In this document: positions 1-8,636 of the stretch, piece by piece | Position numbering within the stretch: the first letter of the stretch is position 1 | How the letters are laid out: every line of letters starts with the position of its first letter | NCBI GenBank assembly: GCA_964421565.1 | Contig: CAYQXJ010000003.1 | Location: 1-64,000 of the forward strand | Source: CAYQXJ01 sp964421565 | Lineage (GTDB): Bacteria > Planctomycetota > Brocadiia > SM23-32 | Direction of reading: 5' to 3' | DNA: 64,000 nt | Program-made: the position numbers and the translations under genes | The notes under the pieces: model-generated | What the model was told of the DNA's origin: nothing | Database searches by the model: none | Seen by the model: the letters and a program-made list of their open reading frames with translations, nothing else

Positions 1-559
1 CCCTGCATCTGGCGGCCCAATGGTTCGCCACGATATCCCGAAGCCAGTCCGAAGATGGGTCACGCAGTTCGGGAATGTCCTCGAACAGCGCGGCAAGCTG
101 GCCGACGCCCAAACCGTACTTGGCCGAGAAGCAGCAAACCGCCCAGCAGTGCGCAGCACTGTCTTTCCAGCGACCACTTCCCTGCCGGTCCCTGGCGGGT
201 TCCAAACAGGCCTCGATCATGGAGTCAAGCAGCAAAGTATCGGGTGGTTCCTGCGGTTCAGGCGGTTCTGGCGGGAGCGGACTCGGAGGCCACCATGGCC
301 ACCATGGTCCTGATCCTGGCAAGGGACAGGTCGTTTGGCATTGCGGCACTGACCAGTTGAAGACCGTGCAGCAGCTTTCGTAGCACAACTGTGCGCTTCC
401 GCCGCCGTCGCTCTGGCAGTGGGTGTAGCGCAGTTGCCAGAGCTCTCGGCGGTTCAAGATCGTGTAGCCGCCCGCGTCGGTGTGGCGCAGGCCGGTCGGG
501 TCCGCGTCGTAGGCAGCCCCACTGCCTGCTTCGGCGACCATTGCCCCATGAATGGCCAT
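1..559 (-). CDS. Unrecognised Cys/Pro-rich protein, partial (C-terminus beyond left edge)
   Basis: An open frame runs from an ATG at 559 leftward off the window (186+ codons). After about 40 residues containing YDADPTGL and GGYTILNRRELWQLRY there is a Cys-rich stretch (CYESCCTVF), a Trp/Pro-rich linker at about residues 95-125 (PWWPWWPPSPLPPEPPEP), and a more globular part with AAHCWAVCCFSAKYGLG and a predicted helical tail. A strong promoter lies immediately upstream and predicts a start point almost at the ATG, so translation may be leaderless or may begin at ATG 541. The DPTGL motif and the AHCWAVCC segment recall ends of RHS-type proteins, but this is a weak resemblance and I do not assign a function. 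Confidence 0.5.
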   Translation of the reverse strand, partial: MAIHGAMVAEAGSGAAYDADPTGLRHTDAGGYTILNRRELWQLRYTHCQSDGGGSAQLCYESCCTVFNWSVPQCQTTCPLPGSGPWWPWWPPSPLPPEPPEPQEPPDTLLLDSMIEACLEPARDRQGSGRWKDSAAHCWAVCCFSAKYGLGVGQLAALFEDIPELRDPSSDWLRDIVANHWAARCR

Positions 560-565
560 AGCCGC

Positions 566-594
566 AATATAGGGCCCCGCCCCGGGGAAGTCAA
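566..594 (-). promoter_or_regulatory. Sigma-70-type promoter for the left-edge gene
   Basis: On the minus strand TTGACT (594-589), a 17-bp spacer and TATATT (571-566) form a near-consensus promoter. The expected start point is about position 559-560, the same base as the candidate ATG. Confidence 0.6.
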
Positions 595-892
595 CCCCTG
601 GAGGGCGGCGATCCGGACCGGGTGAGCAGCGGGTAAGTGAACGCGAGGCTGTGGGGACAGCAAAGTCACGGGAGAACCGAGCCGCCCACGATCCCGGCCC
701 TGCCGGATGTAGAACTACACGAAGGGCGAAGACCGCCGGGCCCAATACTCTTTCACCCCGCCGGCGGCACACTTCGGGGCGTGCAATCCAGGGCGCGCAA
801 GTGGGCGTTCCTCGCTGTGAACTTCCCCAGGGCGACGGCGAGAGGACAGGGCGTCAGCGGCGGCCCGGAGACCGGGATATCCGGGAATGACC
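595..892. other. Intergenic region, no gene seen
   Basis: This stretch lies between the divergent promoters of the left-edge gene and the DeoR-family regulator. Open frames here are shadow frames without codon character or a ribosome site. I see no RNA gene or repeat. Confidence 0.5.
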
Positions 893-921
893 TTGACATG
901 TTTGTGCGAAACGCACATAAT
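893..921 (+). promoter_or_regulatory. Promoter of the DeoR-family regulator
   Basis: TTGACA (893-898), a 17-bp spacer and CATAAT (916-921) form an almost perfect sigma-70-type promoter. The start point would fall at about 928, at or next to the regulator ATG (929), so its mRNA would have almost no leader. Confidence 0.7.
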
Positions 922-927
922 CGCACA
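903..927 (+). promoter_or_regulatory. Putative autoregulatory operator overlapping the -10 box
   Basis: A perfect inverted repeat, TGTGCG-AAA-CGCACA (903-917), is followed by a third half-site CGCACA (922-927). The element covers the spacer and -10 box of the promoter at 893-921, the expected place for a repressor site. Binding by the adjacent DeoR-type protein is an inference from position. Confidence 0.5.
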
Positions 928-928
928 T

Positions 929-1708
929 ATGAAAGGTGCCGAGACATCGCCGCAGGCCAGGCGACGGGAGGTGGCCCGTCTGCTCACGCAGGGCGAGCAG
1001 GTCAGCACCGCTGCCCTGGCCGAACGGTTCGGCGTGAGCGCAATGACCATCCGGCGCGACTTGGGCGAGTTGCAGCGGGCGGGCGTAGCCGTTCGCACGC
1101 ACGGCGGCGCGGTGGCTGCGCAGCGGATCACGTTCGAGTTTGCGTTCGACGAGCGCAGGCGGCGCCACCTGGCCGAGAAGGAACGCATCGGATGCGCCGC
1201 GGCCCGTCTTGTAGAAGCGGGGCAGGCCATACTGCTCGACACGGGCACCACGACGCTCCAGGTCGCCCGTGCCATCGGCCGCCTCGCAACGCGCTGTTCC
1301 GTGGTCACCAGCAGCCTGGTTATCGCGAGCGAACTGTGGGCGTGCGAGGGCGTGGAGCTTATGCTGTTGGGGGGGCTGGTCAGGCGCGATAGCCCGGACC
1401 TGGTGGGCCCCGCGACGGAGCTGATGCTGGGGCAGTTGCAGGCGGACATGGCGTTTATCGGGGCGGACGCGTTGAACGTCGAGCGCGGGACCTTCGCCCG
1501 CGAGATGGAGGCCGCCCGCGTGGCCGCAGGCATGGCGCAGCATGCCCGCAGGACCGTGGTGGTGGCCGACAGTTCCAAGCTCACGGCGGCGGCGCCCTTC
1601 CTGTCGGTGAGCGCGGGGCAGATTGACGCGCTCGTCACGGACGATGCGGCGGCCGAAGATGAGCTGGAGCCACTGCGCAGCCGAGGCGTCGAGTTGATAC
1701 GGGCATAG
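929..1708 (+). CDS. DeoR/GlpR-family transcriptional regulator
   Basis: A 259-residue sugar-sensing repressor. Residues about 12-65 are the winged helix-turn-helix with the family signature GVSAMTIRRDL and the wing RTHGGAV. The C-terminal half is the DeoR sensor domain of the ISOCOT fold, with LLDTGTTT and VVADSSK motifs that bind phosphorylated sugars in relatives. The start is placed at ATG 929 rather than 42 bp upstream, because the upstream extension would be read from the promoter and operator. It heads the catabolic genes 1763-8272 and probably controls them and itself; the inducer is unknown, but a phosphorylated intermediate is likely by family. Confidence 0.9.
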   Translation: MKGAETSPQARRREVARLLTQGEQVSTAALAERFGVSAMTIRRDLGELQRAGVAVRTHGGAVAAQRITFEFAFDERRRRHLAEKERIGCAAARLVEAGQAILLDTGTTTLQVARAIGRLATRCSVVTSSLVIASELWACEGVELMLLGGLVRRDSPDLVGPATELMLGQLQADMAFIGADALNVERGTFAREMEAARVAAGMAQHARRTVVVADSSKLTAAAPFLSVSAGQIDALVTDDAAAEDELEPLRSRGVELIRA

Positions 1709-1762
1709 AGGCCGGAGTGCTCCGCGGGGGCGGCCTCGCGGGTTCCTGCAATGGAGGCGAAG

Positions 1763-3124
1763 ATGGACTGTAGAGCCGTTCTGGGCAGCCGGGTGATCCA
1801 GGGCGTCCGTCGGGCTCGGGACTTCCTGGTCGCCCACTCTACCGAGGAGTTGCTGGAGATGGTCGGGCAGATGCGCCCGGAACTCGCCCTCGCCGGCGCT
1901 GCCGACAAGCGCAGCCTGCCCGCCAGCTACGGAGGCGGTCAGCCGTCCGCAGACGACCTGCTGAGCGGCTTCGGGCCCTTCTACGTGACCGAGGCGGGCA
2001 AGGTGATGCTCGATTGCACGAGCGGACACTATCAGATGACGTGGGGTTACGGCCATCCGGAGCTCACCTGCGCCGTGCGCGATGCGAGCGAGGTGGGCAT
2101 CGTGTGGGATAACCACTCGAACATACCCGGGCAACCGGTCAAGGCCCTGGCAAACGAACTGGCCGGGCTCGGAGCCGGGATGGGCCTCGACCGCGTGCTG
2201 CTCGGCATCTGCACCGGCAGCGTCGCCTGTTCATCCGCCCTCAAGATCATGCTTGCCCGCCACAGCGCCGACGCCGAGCGGCAGGCCCTCGGCCCACCCG
2301 TCATGGTCGCACTCGCCGGCAACTACCACGGCACGGACATGGTGGCGCAGACGATTCGCGGCATGTGGCCGGACCTGCTGGTGGGCATGGAGACGGCACT
2401 GGTGGAGCCCGATGATGCGGAAGCGCTGCGCGCCGCTTTCGCACAGCACGGGCGTCGGGTCGCAGGCTTCTGGGCCGAGCCCGTCATGATGAATCGCGAG
2501 GCCATCCGCGTCGAACCGGACTTTCTGCGCCTGGCGCAGCAGCTCTGCGCAGAATGCGGTGCGTGCATGGCGATCGACGAGATTCAGACGGGCTTCTGGT
2601 ATCCCGAGGTGTTGTTGAGCAAGCGGTGGGGCCTGCGCCCTGACCTGCTCATCGTCGGCAAGGGCATGACGGCCGGCTTCCATCCCCTCTCGGCCCTGCT
2701 CTATCGCTCCGAGCTGGACATCCTGGAACAGTACGATGCCATCAGCACGAACGGAGGGGCGTCGCTGGCGTCGTTGGTGGCGCTGTGCAACCTGCAGATG
2801 ATACGAGACGACCGGAAGCGGCTGGCGGGGCTCGCCGCCAGGCATTACGATGGCCTCGAAGCGCTGGTGGTGGAGTTCCCGGCCCTGATCCAGGAAGCGA
2901 ACGGAGAGGGGCTGCTCAGCGGGCTGAAGTTCCGCCGCCGCCACGACGCGCTCGGGTTCCACCGGGCCGCCGTCGAGCGCGGCCTGTGGCTGCGCGCCCA
3001 CGCCTACCATCCGGGGCATCGGACGGTTCTGATGAAGCACTGCCTGGCGGTCGACAAGCAGGTCGTTGATTGGGTTATCTCGGCCCTGCGCCATCTTTTG
3101 GAAACCACACCATGGCGTAACTGA
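1763..3124 (+). CDS. Class III aminotransferase (PLP-dependent)
   Basis: A 453-residue fold-type I aminotransferase of the glutamate-1-semialdehyde aminomutase / class III group. Visible motifs are the substrate loop around YQMTWGYGHPE, the cofactor segment AIDEIQTGF (Asp about 272), and the Schiff-base lysine in IVGKGMTAGF (Lys about 300). The GGAGG ribosome site at 1753-1757 lies 5 nt before ATG 1763, which favours it over ATG 1751. It is the first enzyme gene after the regulator. In a sugar locus it may transaminate or deaminate an amino-sugar-derived or keto intermediate; the substrate cannot be read from sequence. Confidence 0.88.
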   Translation: MDCRAVLGSRVIQGVRRARDFLVAHSTEELLEMVGQMRPELALAGAADKRSLPASYGGGQPSADDLLSGFGPFYVTEAGKVMLDCTSGHYQMTWGYGHPELTCAVRDASEVGIVWDNHSNIPGQPVKALANELAGLGAGMGLDRVLLGICTGSVACSSALKIMLARHSADAERQALGPPVMVALAGNYHGTDMVAQTIRGMWPDLLVGMETALVEPDDAEALRAAFAQHGRRVAGFWAEPVMMNREAIRVEPDFLRLAQQLCAECGACMAIDEIQTGFWYPEVLLSKRWGLRPDLLIVGKGMTAGFHPLSALLYRSELDILEQYDAISTNGGASLASLVALCNLQMIRDDRKRLAGLAARHYDGLEALVVEFPALIQEANGEGLLSGLKFRRRHDALGFHRAAVERGLWLRAHAYHPGHRTVLMKHCLAVDKQVVDWVISALRHLLETTPWRN

Positions 3125-3145
3125 CCCCCCGGGAGAGGGAAACAA

Positions 3146-4288
3146 ATGCGCGCGCTCGGCGTCGCGGTTCTTGGGTACGGCTTCATGGGGCGGATGCACA
3201 CCTACGGCTACCGCACAATGCCGATATACTACGAGCCGCCCCCCGTGCGAATGCAGCTTCGCGTGGTCTGTACCTCGCGCGAGCAGACGGCCGTCAGGGC
3301 TTGCCAGAACGGCGGGTTCGCGCGCTGGACGACCGACTGGCGCAGCGCAGTCGAAGCGGACGATGTCGATATCGTACACATCTGCACGCCCAACCACCTG
3401 CACTTCGAGCAGCTCCGCGCGGCGGTGGCCGCCGGCAAGCACATCTACTGCGACAAACCGGTGACCGCGAGCCTGGATGAGGCCGATGCCCTGGAGGACG
3501 CGCTTCGCCACTACGCAGGCGTGGCGCAAACGGTGCTGCAGTACCGATTCCTCCCGTCCACCATGCGCGCACGTCAGCTCATAGAGCAAGGCTTCGTCGG
3601 CCCGCTCACGCACTTTCGCGCCAGCTACCTGCACGCAGGCAGCGTAGACCCGCAGAAGGCCGTCAACTGGAAGTCCACGGCGGCCGCCGGAGGCGGCGTC
3701 ATCCGCGACCTGGGCGCGCACGTTATCGACCTGCTGTGGTGGCTGGTGGGCCCGTTCGAAAGCGTCCAGTGCACCAGCCGCATCTGGTCGCCCGAGCGTC
3801 CGCGCAAGGGCAGGCCGGGCGAGAGGATGGCGGTGGACGCGGAGGAGGCTGCCGCCATGCTGCTGCGCTGCCCGGACGGCGCATTCGGAACTGTCGACGT
3901 CAGCAAGATCGCCACCGGCAGCGAAGACGAGCTGCGGTTCGAGATTCACGGCCGGCATGGCGCTCTGCGCTGGAACCTGATGGATCCGAACTACCTGGAA
4001 GCCTTCGACGAGGGCACGCCGGACGAGCCCTGCGGCGGCAGCAGGGGCTGGAAACGCCTGGCCTGCGTACAGCGCTACGCCGGCGCCGCCTTCCCGGGGC
4101 CGAAGTTCAGCATCGGCTGGGTTCGCGGACATGTCGAATGCCTGCACGCCTTCCTCACGTGCGTGGCCGAGCACAGGCCCGCAGAACCGTCGCTCCGCGA
4201 CGGGCTGCACCTGCAGCGCGTGTTGGAGGCCATCCGTGAGTCGGCGGCCTCAGAGCACTGGGTTGCCCTGCCACAGAAGGCCGACTGA
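3146..4288 (+). CDS. Gfo/Idh/MocA-family NAD(P)-dependent oxidoreductase
   Basis: A 380-residue sugar or inositol dehydrogenase-type enzyme. The N-terminal Rossmann domain has GYGFMG (residues 10-15). The catalytic lysine is in CDKPVT (Lys 104, replacing the usual EKP), and the C-terminal domain carries DLGAHVIDL (Asp 188, His 192), as in family members with an Asp/His catalytic pair. A GAGAGGG ribosome site precedes the ATG. It is 21 bp after the aminotransferase and probably cotranscribed. Members oxidise a sugar hydroxyl or reduce the keto form; exact substrate unknown. Confidence 0.88.
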   Translation: MRALGVAVLGYGFMGRMHTYGYRTMPIYYEPPPVRMQLRVVCTSREQTAVRACQNGGFARWTTDWRSAVEADDVDIVHICTPNHLHFEQLRAAVAAGKHIYCDKPVTASLDEADALEDALRHYAGVAQTVLQYRFLPSTMRARQLIEQGFVGPLTHFRASYLHAGSVDPQKAVNWKSTAAAGGGVIRDLGAHVIDLLWWLVGPFESVQCTSRIWSPERPRKGRPGERMAVDAEEAAAMLLRCPDGAFGTVDVSKIATGSEDELRFEIHGRHGALRWNLMDPNYLEAFDEGTPDEPCGGSRGWKRLACVQRYAGAAFPGPKFSIGWVRGHVECLHAFLTCVAEHRPAEPSLRDGLHLQRVLEAIRESAASEHWVALPQKAD

Positions 4289-4327
4289 TAGCGCAGACTA
4301 TGCTCGAGGAACTCAAAGGGGACTGCG

Positions 4328-5731
4328 ATGGCAACTGAGGTCGCCCGCCCCAGAGTCGGCCTGCTCGGGCTGACGCTCGGGTTGTATGAGGACACATCGG
4401 CCGACCTGCGCCCGGGGCGCGAGCGATGGGTGCGAGAGCACGTGTTGCCGGCCCTGGAGCCGACGGTCGAGGTGCTCTTTGAGGGTGCCGTATGGACGCG
4501 CTCGGACGTCGAGCGCACGGTCGCCAGGTATGAGCAGCAGAACGCCGACGCCCTGCTGGTCATGCTGCTGACCTACTCCCCCAGCCAGATAGCGCTGCCC
4601 GCGCTGAAGGCGACCCGGCTGCCGATCGTCATCTGGAACACTCAGGAGCTGTGGCAGGTCGGGCAAGCTTTTGATAGCCGGCAGATGGTCGAGAACCACG
4701 GCGTGCACGGCACCCAGGACCTCGCCAACGTATTGCTCCGTTCGCAAGTCGAGTTCGACTACGTGACCTCTCACCTCAGCGATGAGAGTGCAACGGAGGA
4801 ACTCACCGACTTTTTCGCCGCCGCGGCAGCCGTCCGTCACCTGCGCAGCGCCCGGCTCGGCATACTGGGCCATCCGTTCCCGGGTATGGGTGACTTCGCG
4901 CTCGACACCACCCACATGGCCGCAACGCTCGGCTGCGAGTGGATAGCGCTCTGCATGCCGGACTTTATCCGGCGCGCCGATGCGGCAGGCGACGAGGCGG
5001 TGCACGAGCTGGTGGAAGAGTACACCGACACATACGCCGTGGCAGCGGATGTTACCGATTGCGACCTGCAGGCTACGGCCCGGGCGGAGTTGGCCTTGCG
5101 GGCCATGGCAGCGGATGAGCGGCTCGATGCACTGACCTATCAGTTCACTGCGTTCGGGCAGGACGAACGCGCGCCGACCATCCCCTTCGTGGCCGCGAGC
5201 CGACTGATGGCCGAGGGCGTGGGGTTTGGCGGTGAAGGCGACCTGGTTGCAGCGGCCGGCACCGCGTTGCTGAACAGGCTGCAGCCGCCGGCCAGTTTCA
5301 CGGAGGTCTTCACCGTCGATTTCGGCGGGAACGGGCTGCTAATCAGCCACATGGGCGAGGCCAACGTCGCCATGGCGCGCAGAGACCGACGCGTTGCCCT
5401 TGTAAAGCGGCGCCCGATCGCGACCACGCGCCACGGCCAACTGGTGCTGGCAGCTTCGTTCGAGCCAGGCCCGGCAACGCTCTGCGCACTGACGCAAGGG
5501 CCCGGCTCGCGCTGGCGCTTGATCGCGGCCCATTGCGTCGTCGCCGACTACTTCCAGGAGGCTATGGCCGTGCCTCACGCCCTGCTGACCGTTGACGGCG
5601 ATATCCGCAGCATGCTGACCGCCTACGCCACCGCCGGCGGCCCTCACCACTCGGCCCTCTGCTTCGGCGACGCGCGTCGGCGCATGCGGAAAGCCGCCGG
5701 CCTGCTGGGCGCCGACTACTGCGAGGTGTAG
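4328..5731 (+). CDS. L-fucose/L-arabinose isomerase-like protein
   Basis: A 467-residue protein resembling the fucose/arabinose isomerase superfamily. It has an N-terminal Rossmann-like domain (RVGLLGLTLGLYED), a second segment with LGILGHPFPGMGD, the glycine loop GVGFGGEGDL and the HMGEAN motif typical of the family C-terminal domain. In family enzymes, metal and substrate ligands come from these loops; I did not verify a full set here. It lies 39 bp after the oxidoreductase and its stop almost touches the kinase start, giving an isomerase-kinase pair as in fucose or rhamnose catabolism. The sugar is unknown, and some homologues are of unproven activity. Confidence 0.8.
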   Translation: MATEVARPRVGLLGLTLGLYEDTSADLRPGRERWVREHVLPALEPTVEVLFEGAVWTRSDVERTVARYEQQNADALLVMLLTYSPSQIALPALKATRLPIVIWNTQELWQVGQAFDSRQMVENHGVHGTQDLANVLLRSQVEFDYVTSHLSDESATEELTDFFAAAAAVRHLRSARLGILGHPFPGMGDFALDTTHMAATLGCEWIALCMPDFIRRADAAGDEAVHELVEEYTDTYAVAADVTDCDLQATARAELALRAMAADERLDALTYQFTAFGQDERAPTIPFVAASRLMAEGVGFGGEGDLVAAAGTALLNRLQPPASFTEVFTVDFGGNGLLISHMGEANVAMARRDRRVALVKRRPIATTRHGQLVLAASFEPGPATLCALTQGPGSRWRLIAAHCVVADYFQEAMAVPHALLTVDGDIRSMLTAYATAGGPHHSALCFGDARRRMRKAAGLLGADYCEV

Positions 5732-5732
5732 C

Positions 5733-7199
5733 GTGCTACTGGGGCTCGACCTCGGCACGACGAACGTGAAGGCTCTGCTGGTCACGCCGGCTGGTCGCGT
5801 GGTCGCTCGCGCCAGATTGCCAGTTCACCTGACACACGTGGGCGCAGACGGCGTGGAGCAGGACATCGAAGAGATATGGGACGCCACCCTTGATGCAATC
5901 GCACAGGTCGCAAGCGAGGGCGAGCTATCGTCCGTTCAGGCTGTTGGCGTCTCGGCCCAGGGCGGCGCCCTGCAGGTGTTGGACGGTCGGGACCGTCCGC
6001 TGGGCCCCGTCATCAGTTGGCTCGACGGGCGGGCCGGCCCGTGGGCGTCCAGGCTGACGGGGGAGCTCGGCTCCGACTGGCTCGCAGAGCATGTCGGCCA
6101 TGCCGGCGCCGGCCTCGCCATGGCACAGATACTGCGCATCCGCGAAGAGAAGCCCGACATGCTCGCGCCGCCGCACCGCCTCGGCTTCGTCGGCGATGTG
6201 ATCGTCGATCGTCTCTGCGGGCGGCGCGCGCACGACGCCACGTCGCTCTCGCTCGGCCTGCTGTACAACCCCCGCCTGGGTCGGGCAGACCCGGCCCTGT
6301 TGGCCTATCTGGAGATCGAGGAAGAGCTCCTTCCCCACCTGCAGCCCCCACGGGAGCCGGCCGGCAACCTGTTGGCGAGCGTCGCCGAGTCGACCGGCTT
6401 GCCGGTCGGCGTGCCGGTGAGCCCCGCTGTCCACGACCAGTACGCCGCCGCGCTCGGCTGCGGCGCCGCCTCCGCCGGGGACGTAATGCTCGGGGCGGGC
6501 ACGGCGTGGGTCTTGCTATCTGTGACATCCGACCTGCCGCCGCTGGCCGTCTCGTCCGCCTTCGTATGCACGCACCTGGTGGAAGGGCTTTACGGTCAGA
6601 TACTGTCGCTGGTAAACGGCGGTTCCGCCTTCGAATGGGCCCTGCGGATGCTGGGTCTCGACGCTCTGACGGCGCAGCAAGCAACTGCGCTCATCGACAG
6701 CGTTCCCGCCGGGGCGGACGGTGTGCGCTTCCGCCCCCTGCTGGCGCCCGGCGGGGGCGCCGGCCTGGACCCGCAGGCCAGGGGCCGACTGGACGGCCTG
6801 CGGCTCCGCCACGAGCGGGCCCACGTGCTGCGGGCGGTCGAGGAGGGTCTCGCCTTCGAGCTTGCCCGCTACCTGAACTTCCTAACCAGATCGGGCGCCC
6901 CCGTGGAGCGGCTGATACTGGCCGGCGGTGCAACTGGCGCACGGACGCCGGCGCAGATCATAGCGGACGTCGCCGGTCACTGCGTGGAGCGGGTAATGGA
7001 GAGGGATGCCAGCGCCCTCGGTGCGGCGATCCTCGCCCGTGCCCTCACGGACCGCAACAGCAACCTGGCCCGGCTCGCCCTCGAGATGGCCCCCGTGCGC
7101 GACGCCGTGAGCCCGGGCCCGGATGCAACTGCATACCGCTCGCTGCTGCGGCAATACATAGATGACCTGCCCACTCTGGACGAAGCGGCACACGCATGA
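5733..7199 (+). CDS. FGGY-family carbohydrate kinase
   Basis: A 488-residue ATP-dependent sugar kinase of the xylulokinase/rhamnulokinase family. The N-terminal phosphate-binding loop is LGLDLGTTNVK (residues 3-13), the domain I substrate region includes SAQGGALQVLD and VISWLDGRAG, and the C-terminal ATP domain has VHDQYAAALGCGA and ILAGGATG. Translation starts at GTG 5733, one base after the isomerase-like stop, so the two are translationally linked. It would phosphorylate the ketose made by the previous protein. Xylulose, rhamnulose and fuculose are all possible. Confidence 0.9.
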   Translation: MLLGLDLGTTNVKALLVTPAGRVVARARLPVHLTHVGADGVEQDIEEIWDATLDAIAQVASEGELSSVQAVGVSAQGGALQVLDGRDRPLGPVISWLDGRAGPWASRLTGELGSDWLAEHVGHAGAGLAMAQILRIREEKPDMLAPPHRLGFVGDVIVDRLCGRRAHDATSLSLGLLYNPRLGRADPALLAYLEIEEELLPHLQPPREPAGNLLASVAESTGLPVGVPVSPAVHDQYAAALGCGAASAGDVMLGAGTAWVLLSVTSDLPPLAVSSAFVCTHLVEGLYGQILSLVNGGSAFEWALRMLGLDALTAQQATALIDSVPAGADGVRFRPLLAPGGGAGLDPQARGRLDGLRLRHERAHVLRAVEEGLAFELARYLNFLTRSGAPVERLILAGGATGARTPAQIIADVAGHCVERVMERDASALGAAILARALTDRNSNLARLALEMAPVRDAVSPGPDATAYRSLLRQYIDDLPTLDEAAHA

Positions 7200-8272
7200 A
7201 ACCGATACCCCTCTGCCACGTATGGGACTACCGCGAGCGGGATCGCGAGTTCTGGAATGAACACCTGGAGGGCTGGATGCCCCGGCACGTAGTGGACGCC
7301 CACATTCACCTCGCGCGCTCTGAGCAACGGCTGCGGCCCATGACGCAACAGATGCGCCAGCAGTTCTGGGTCAACGAAGTCAGCGGCCCCCTGCCGGCCG
7401 GGACGGCAGAGCGCTGCATTCGCACGGTCTTGCCTGAGCGGGACGTCACCTGCATCGCCATGGGCCCTCCCAGCCGGGACTACGACGTGGAAGCCGCCAA
7501 TGAGTACACGCGCTCCGAATGCCTGGAGCGCGGCTGGCACGCACTGGCGCTGCTGCTGCCGGAATGGAGCGCCGCGCGGGTCGAAGCGGGACTGGCCAAA
7601 CCGGCCGTGGTAGGCCTGAAACCGTACTACAGCCTCATCGGAAGCGACCCGAACACGCGTGACCGCCACCAGCAGGCATCCATCTTCGACTTCCTGCCCC
7701 GGCACGCCTTAGAGGTCGCCAACGCACGCCGGGCGTGGATCACGCTGCACGTGCCGAAGGCCGAACGCCTGCCCCACCCGGACAACATCCGAGAGGTGAA
7801 AGAGATCCGGGAGAACTATCCGCAAATAGGCCTGGTGATCGCCCACCTGGGACGCTGCTACACGCTGCCGCATGCCGAGGAGGGATTGCCCCCGCTCGCC
7901 GACGACCCTGGCCTGGTCTTCGACATCAGCGCCGTGCTCAACCCTGACGTGCTAAGGTTGGCGTTTGAACTGTTCGGCCCGGAGCGACTCCTGTACGGCA
8001 CCGACAACCCGGTCTTCTACATGCGCGGCCGTCGGCAGTGGCAGGGGCGCCGCTACATCAACCGCACCAGCGCCGATTTCCACTTCAACCAAGGCGCACA
8101 CGAGCCGCCGCAGGTCGAAGCGCGCTACACGCTGTTCATGTACGAGGCGCTCAAGGCCGTCAAAGACGTCTGCGAGGAGCGGCGCCTGCGGCGAGACCAG
8201 ATCGAAGCGGTCTTCCGGACAAATGCAGAGCGCCTGCTGGGGGCAGCGCGCGCAGGCTGCGGCGGCGGTTGA
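7196..8272 (+). CDS. Amidohydrolase-family (TIM-barrel) metal-dependent hydrolase
   Basis: A 358-residue protein of the Amidohydro_2 type. The first metal motif is DAHIHL (residues 34-39); later strands give ITLHVPK, VIAHLGR and the terminal-strand Asp in LLYGTDNP. Relatives are sugar lactonases, decarboxylases and related hydrolases. It overlaps the kinase stop by 4 bp (ATGA), so it ends the 929-8272 operon. A lactonase role would fit the neighbouring sugar dehydrogenase, but that is an inference. Confidence 0.8.
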   Translation: MKPIPLCHVWDYRERDREFWNEHLEGWMPRHVVDAHIHLARSEQRLRPMTQQMRQQFWVNEVSGPLPAGTAERCIRTVLPERDVTCIAMGPPSRDYDVEAANEYTRSECLERGWHALALLLPEWSAARVEAGLAKPAVVGLKPYYSLIGSDPNTRDRHQQASIFDFLPRHALEVANARRAWITLHVPKAERLPHPDNIREVKEIRENYPQIGLVIAHLGRCYTLPHAEEGLPPLADDPGLVFDISAVLNPDVLRLAFELFGPERLLYGTDNPVFYMRGRRQWQGRRYINRTSADFHFNQGAHEPPQVEARYTLFMYEALKAVKDVCEERRLRRDQIEAVFRTNAERLLGAARAGCGGG

Positions 8273-8313
8273 GGCGTTCAGCGGCGAGACAACGGGCGAC
8301 CAACAAAGAAGAC

Positions 8314-8340
8314 GCAAGACCCCGCCGGGCAGGGCCTTGC
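8314..8340 (-). terminator. Hairpin terminator downstream of tRNA-Asp
   Basis: The arms GCAAG-CCC and GGG-CTTGC form a stem with one internal mismatch and a 9-nt loop. In the minus direction it is followed by a T-rich run (GTCTTCTTTGTT). It lies 14 bp after the tRNA 3' end and just past the end of the convergent amidohydrolase gene. Confidence 0.5.
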
Positions 8341-8354
8341 GCCGTTGCTACGTG

Positions 8355-8432
8355 TGGCGAGGGCGATGGGACTTGAACCCACAACCTTCGGATCGACAGT
8401 CCGATGCTCTATCCGAGTTGAGCTACGCCCCC
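8355..8432 (-). tRNA. tRNA-Asp (anticodon GTC)
   Basis: A complete cloverleaf reads on the minus strand. The acceptor pair is GGGGGCG/CGCCCTC, the D-arm contains TAGCTC, and the anticodon stem TCGGA/TCCGA encloses loop CTGTCGA with anticodon GTC. The T-arm has loop TTCAAGT. The discriminator base is G, as expected for tRNA-Asp, and the 3' CCA is encoded. Confidence 0.93.
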
Positions 8433-8450
8433 ATCGCGTATCAGCCCTTG

Positions 8451-8480
8451 AGGATACCCCAGAGACCCGCGCACTGTCAA
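8451..8480 (-). promoter_or_regulatory. Promoter of tRNA-Asp
   Basis: TTGACA (8480-8475), an 18-bp spacer and TATCCT (8456-8451) lie on the minus strand, 18 bp before the mature tRNA 5' end. Confidence 0.65.
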
Positions 8481-8565
8481 GAGAAACGCGCGCCCGCTGA
8501 GGCCGCCGGCCGTCTTCGCAGCCATCCTTCCGGTTGCTTGCCTGCCCGCCAATCGGCTAACCTAT

Positions 8566-8602
8566 GCGCGGTGTGGCCCAGCCGGGGGCTGGCCACACGC
8601 GC
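8566..8602. repeat. Long inverted repeat upstream of the aldolase-dehydrogenase gene
   Basis: Arms GCGC, GTGTGGCC and AGCC (with single bulged bases) pair with GGCT, GGCCACAC and GCGC around a GGG loop, giving a 16-bp interrupted stem. It ends 34 bp before the GTG start at 8637, and a possible -10 box TATTCT (8614-8619) lies just downstream. There is no T-run, so an operator or 5'-leader structure is more likely than a terminator. Confidence 0.45.
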
Positions 8603-8636
8603 CTGCCACGGGTTATTCTGGAAATGGGAGAGAGCT

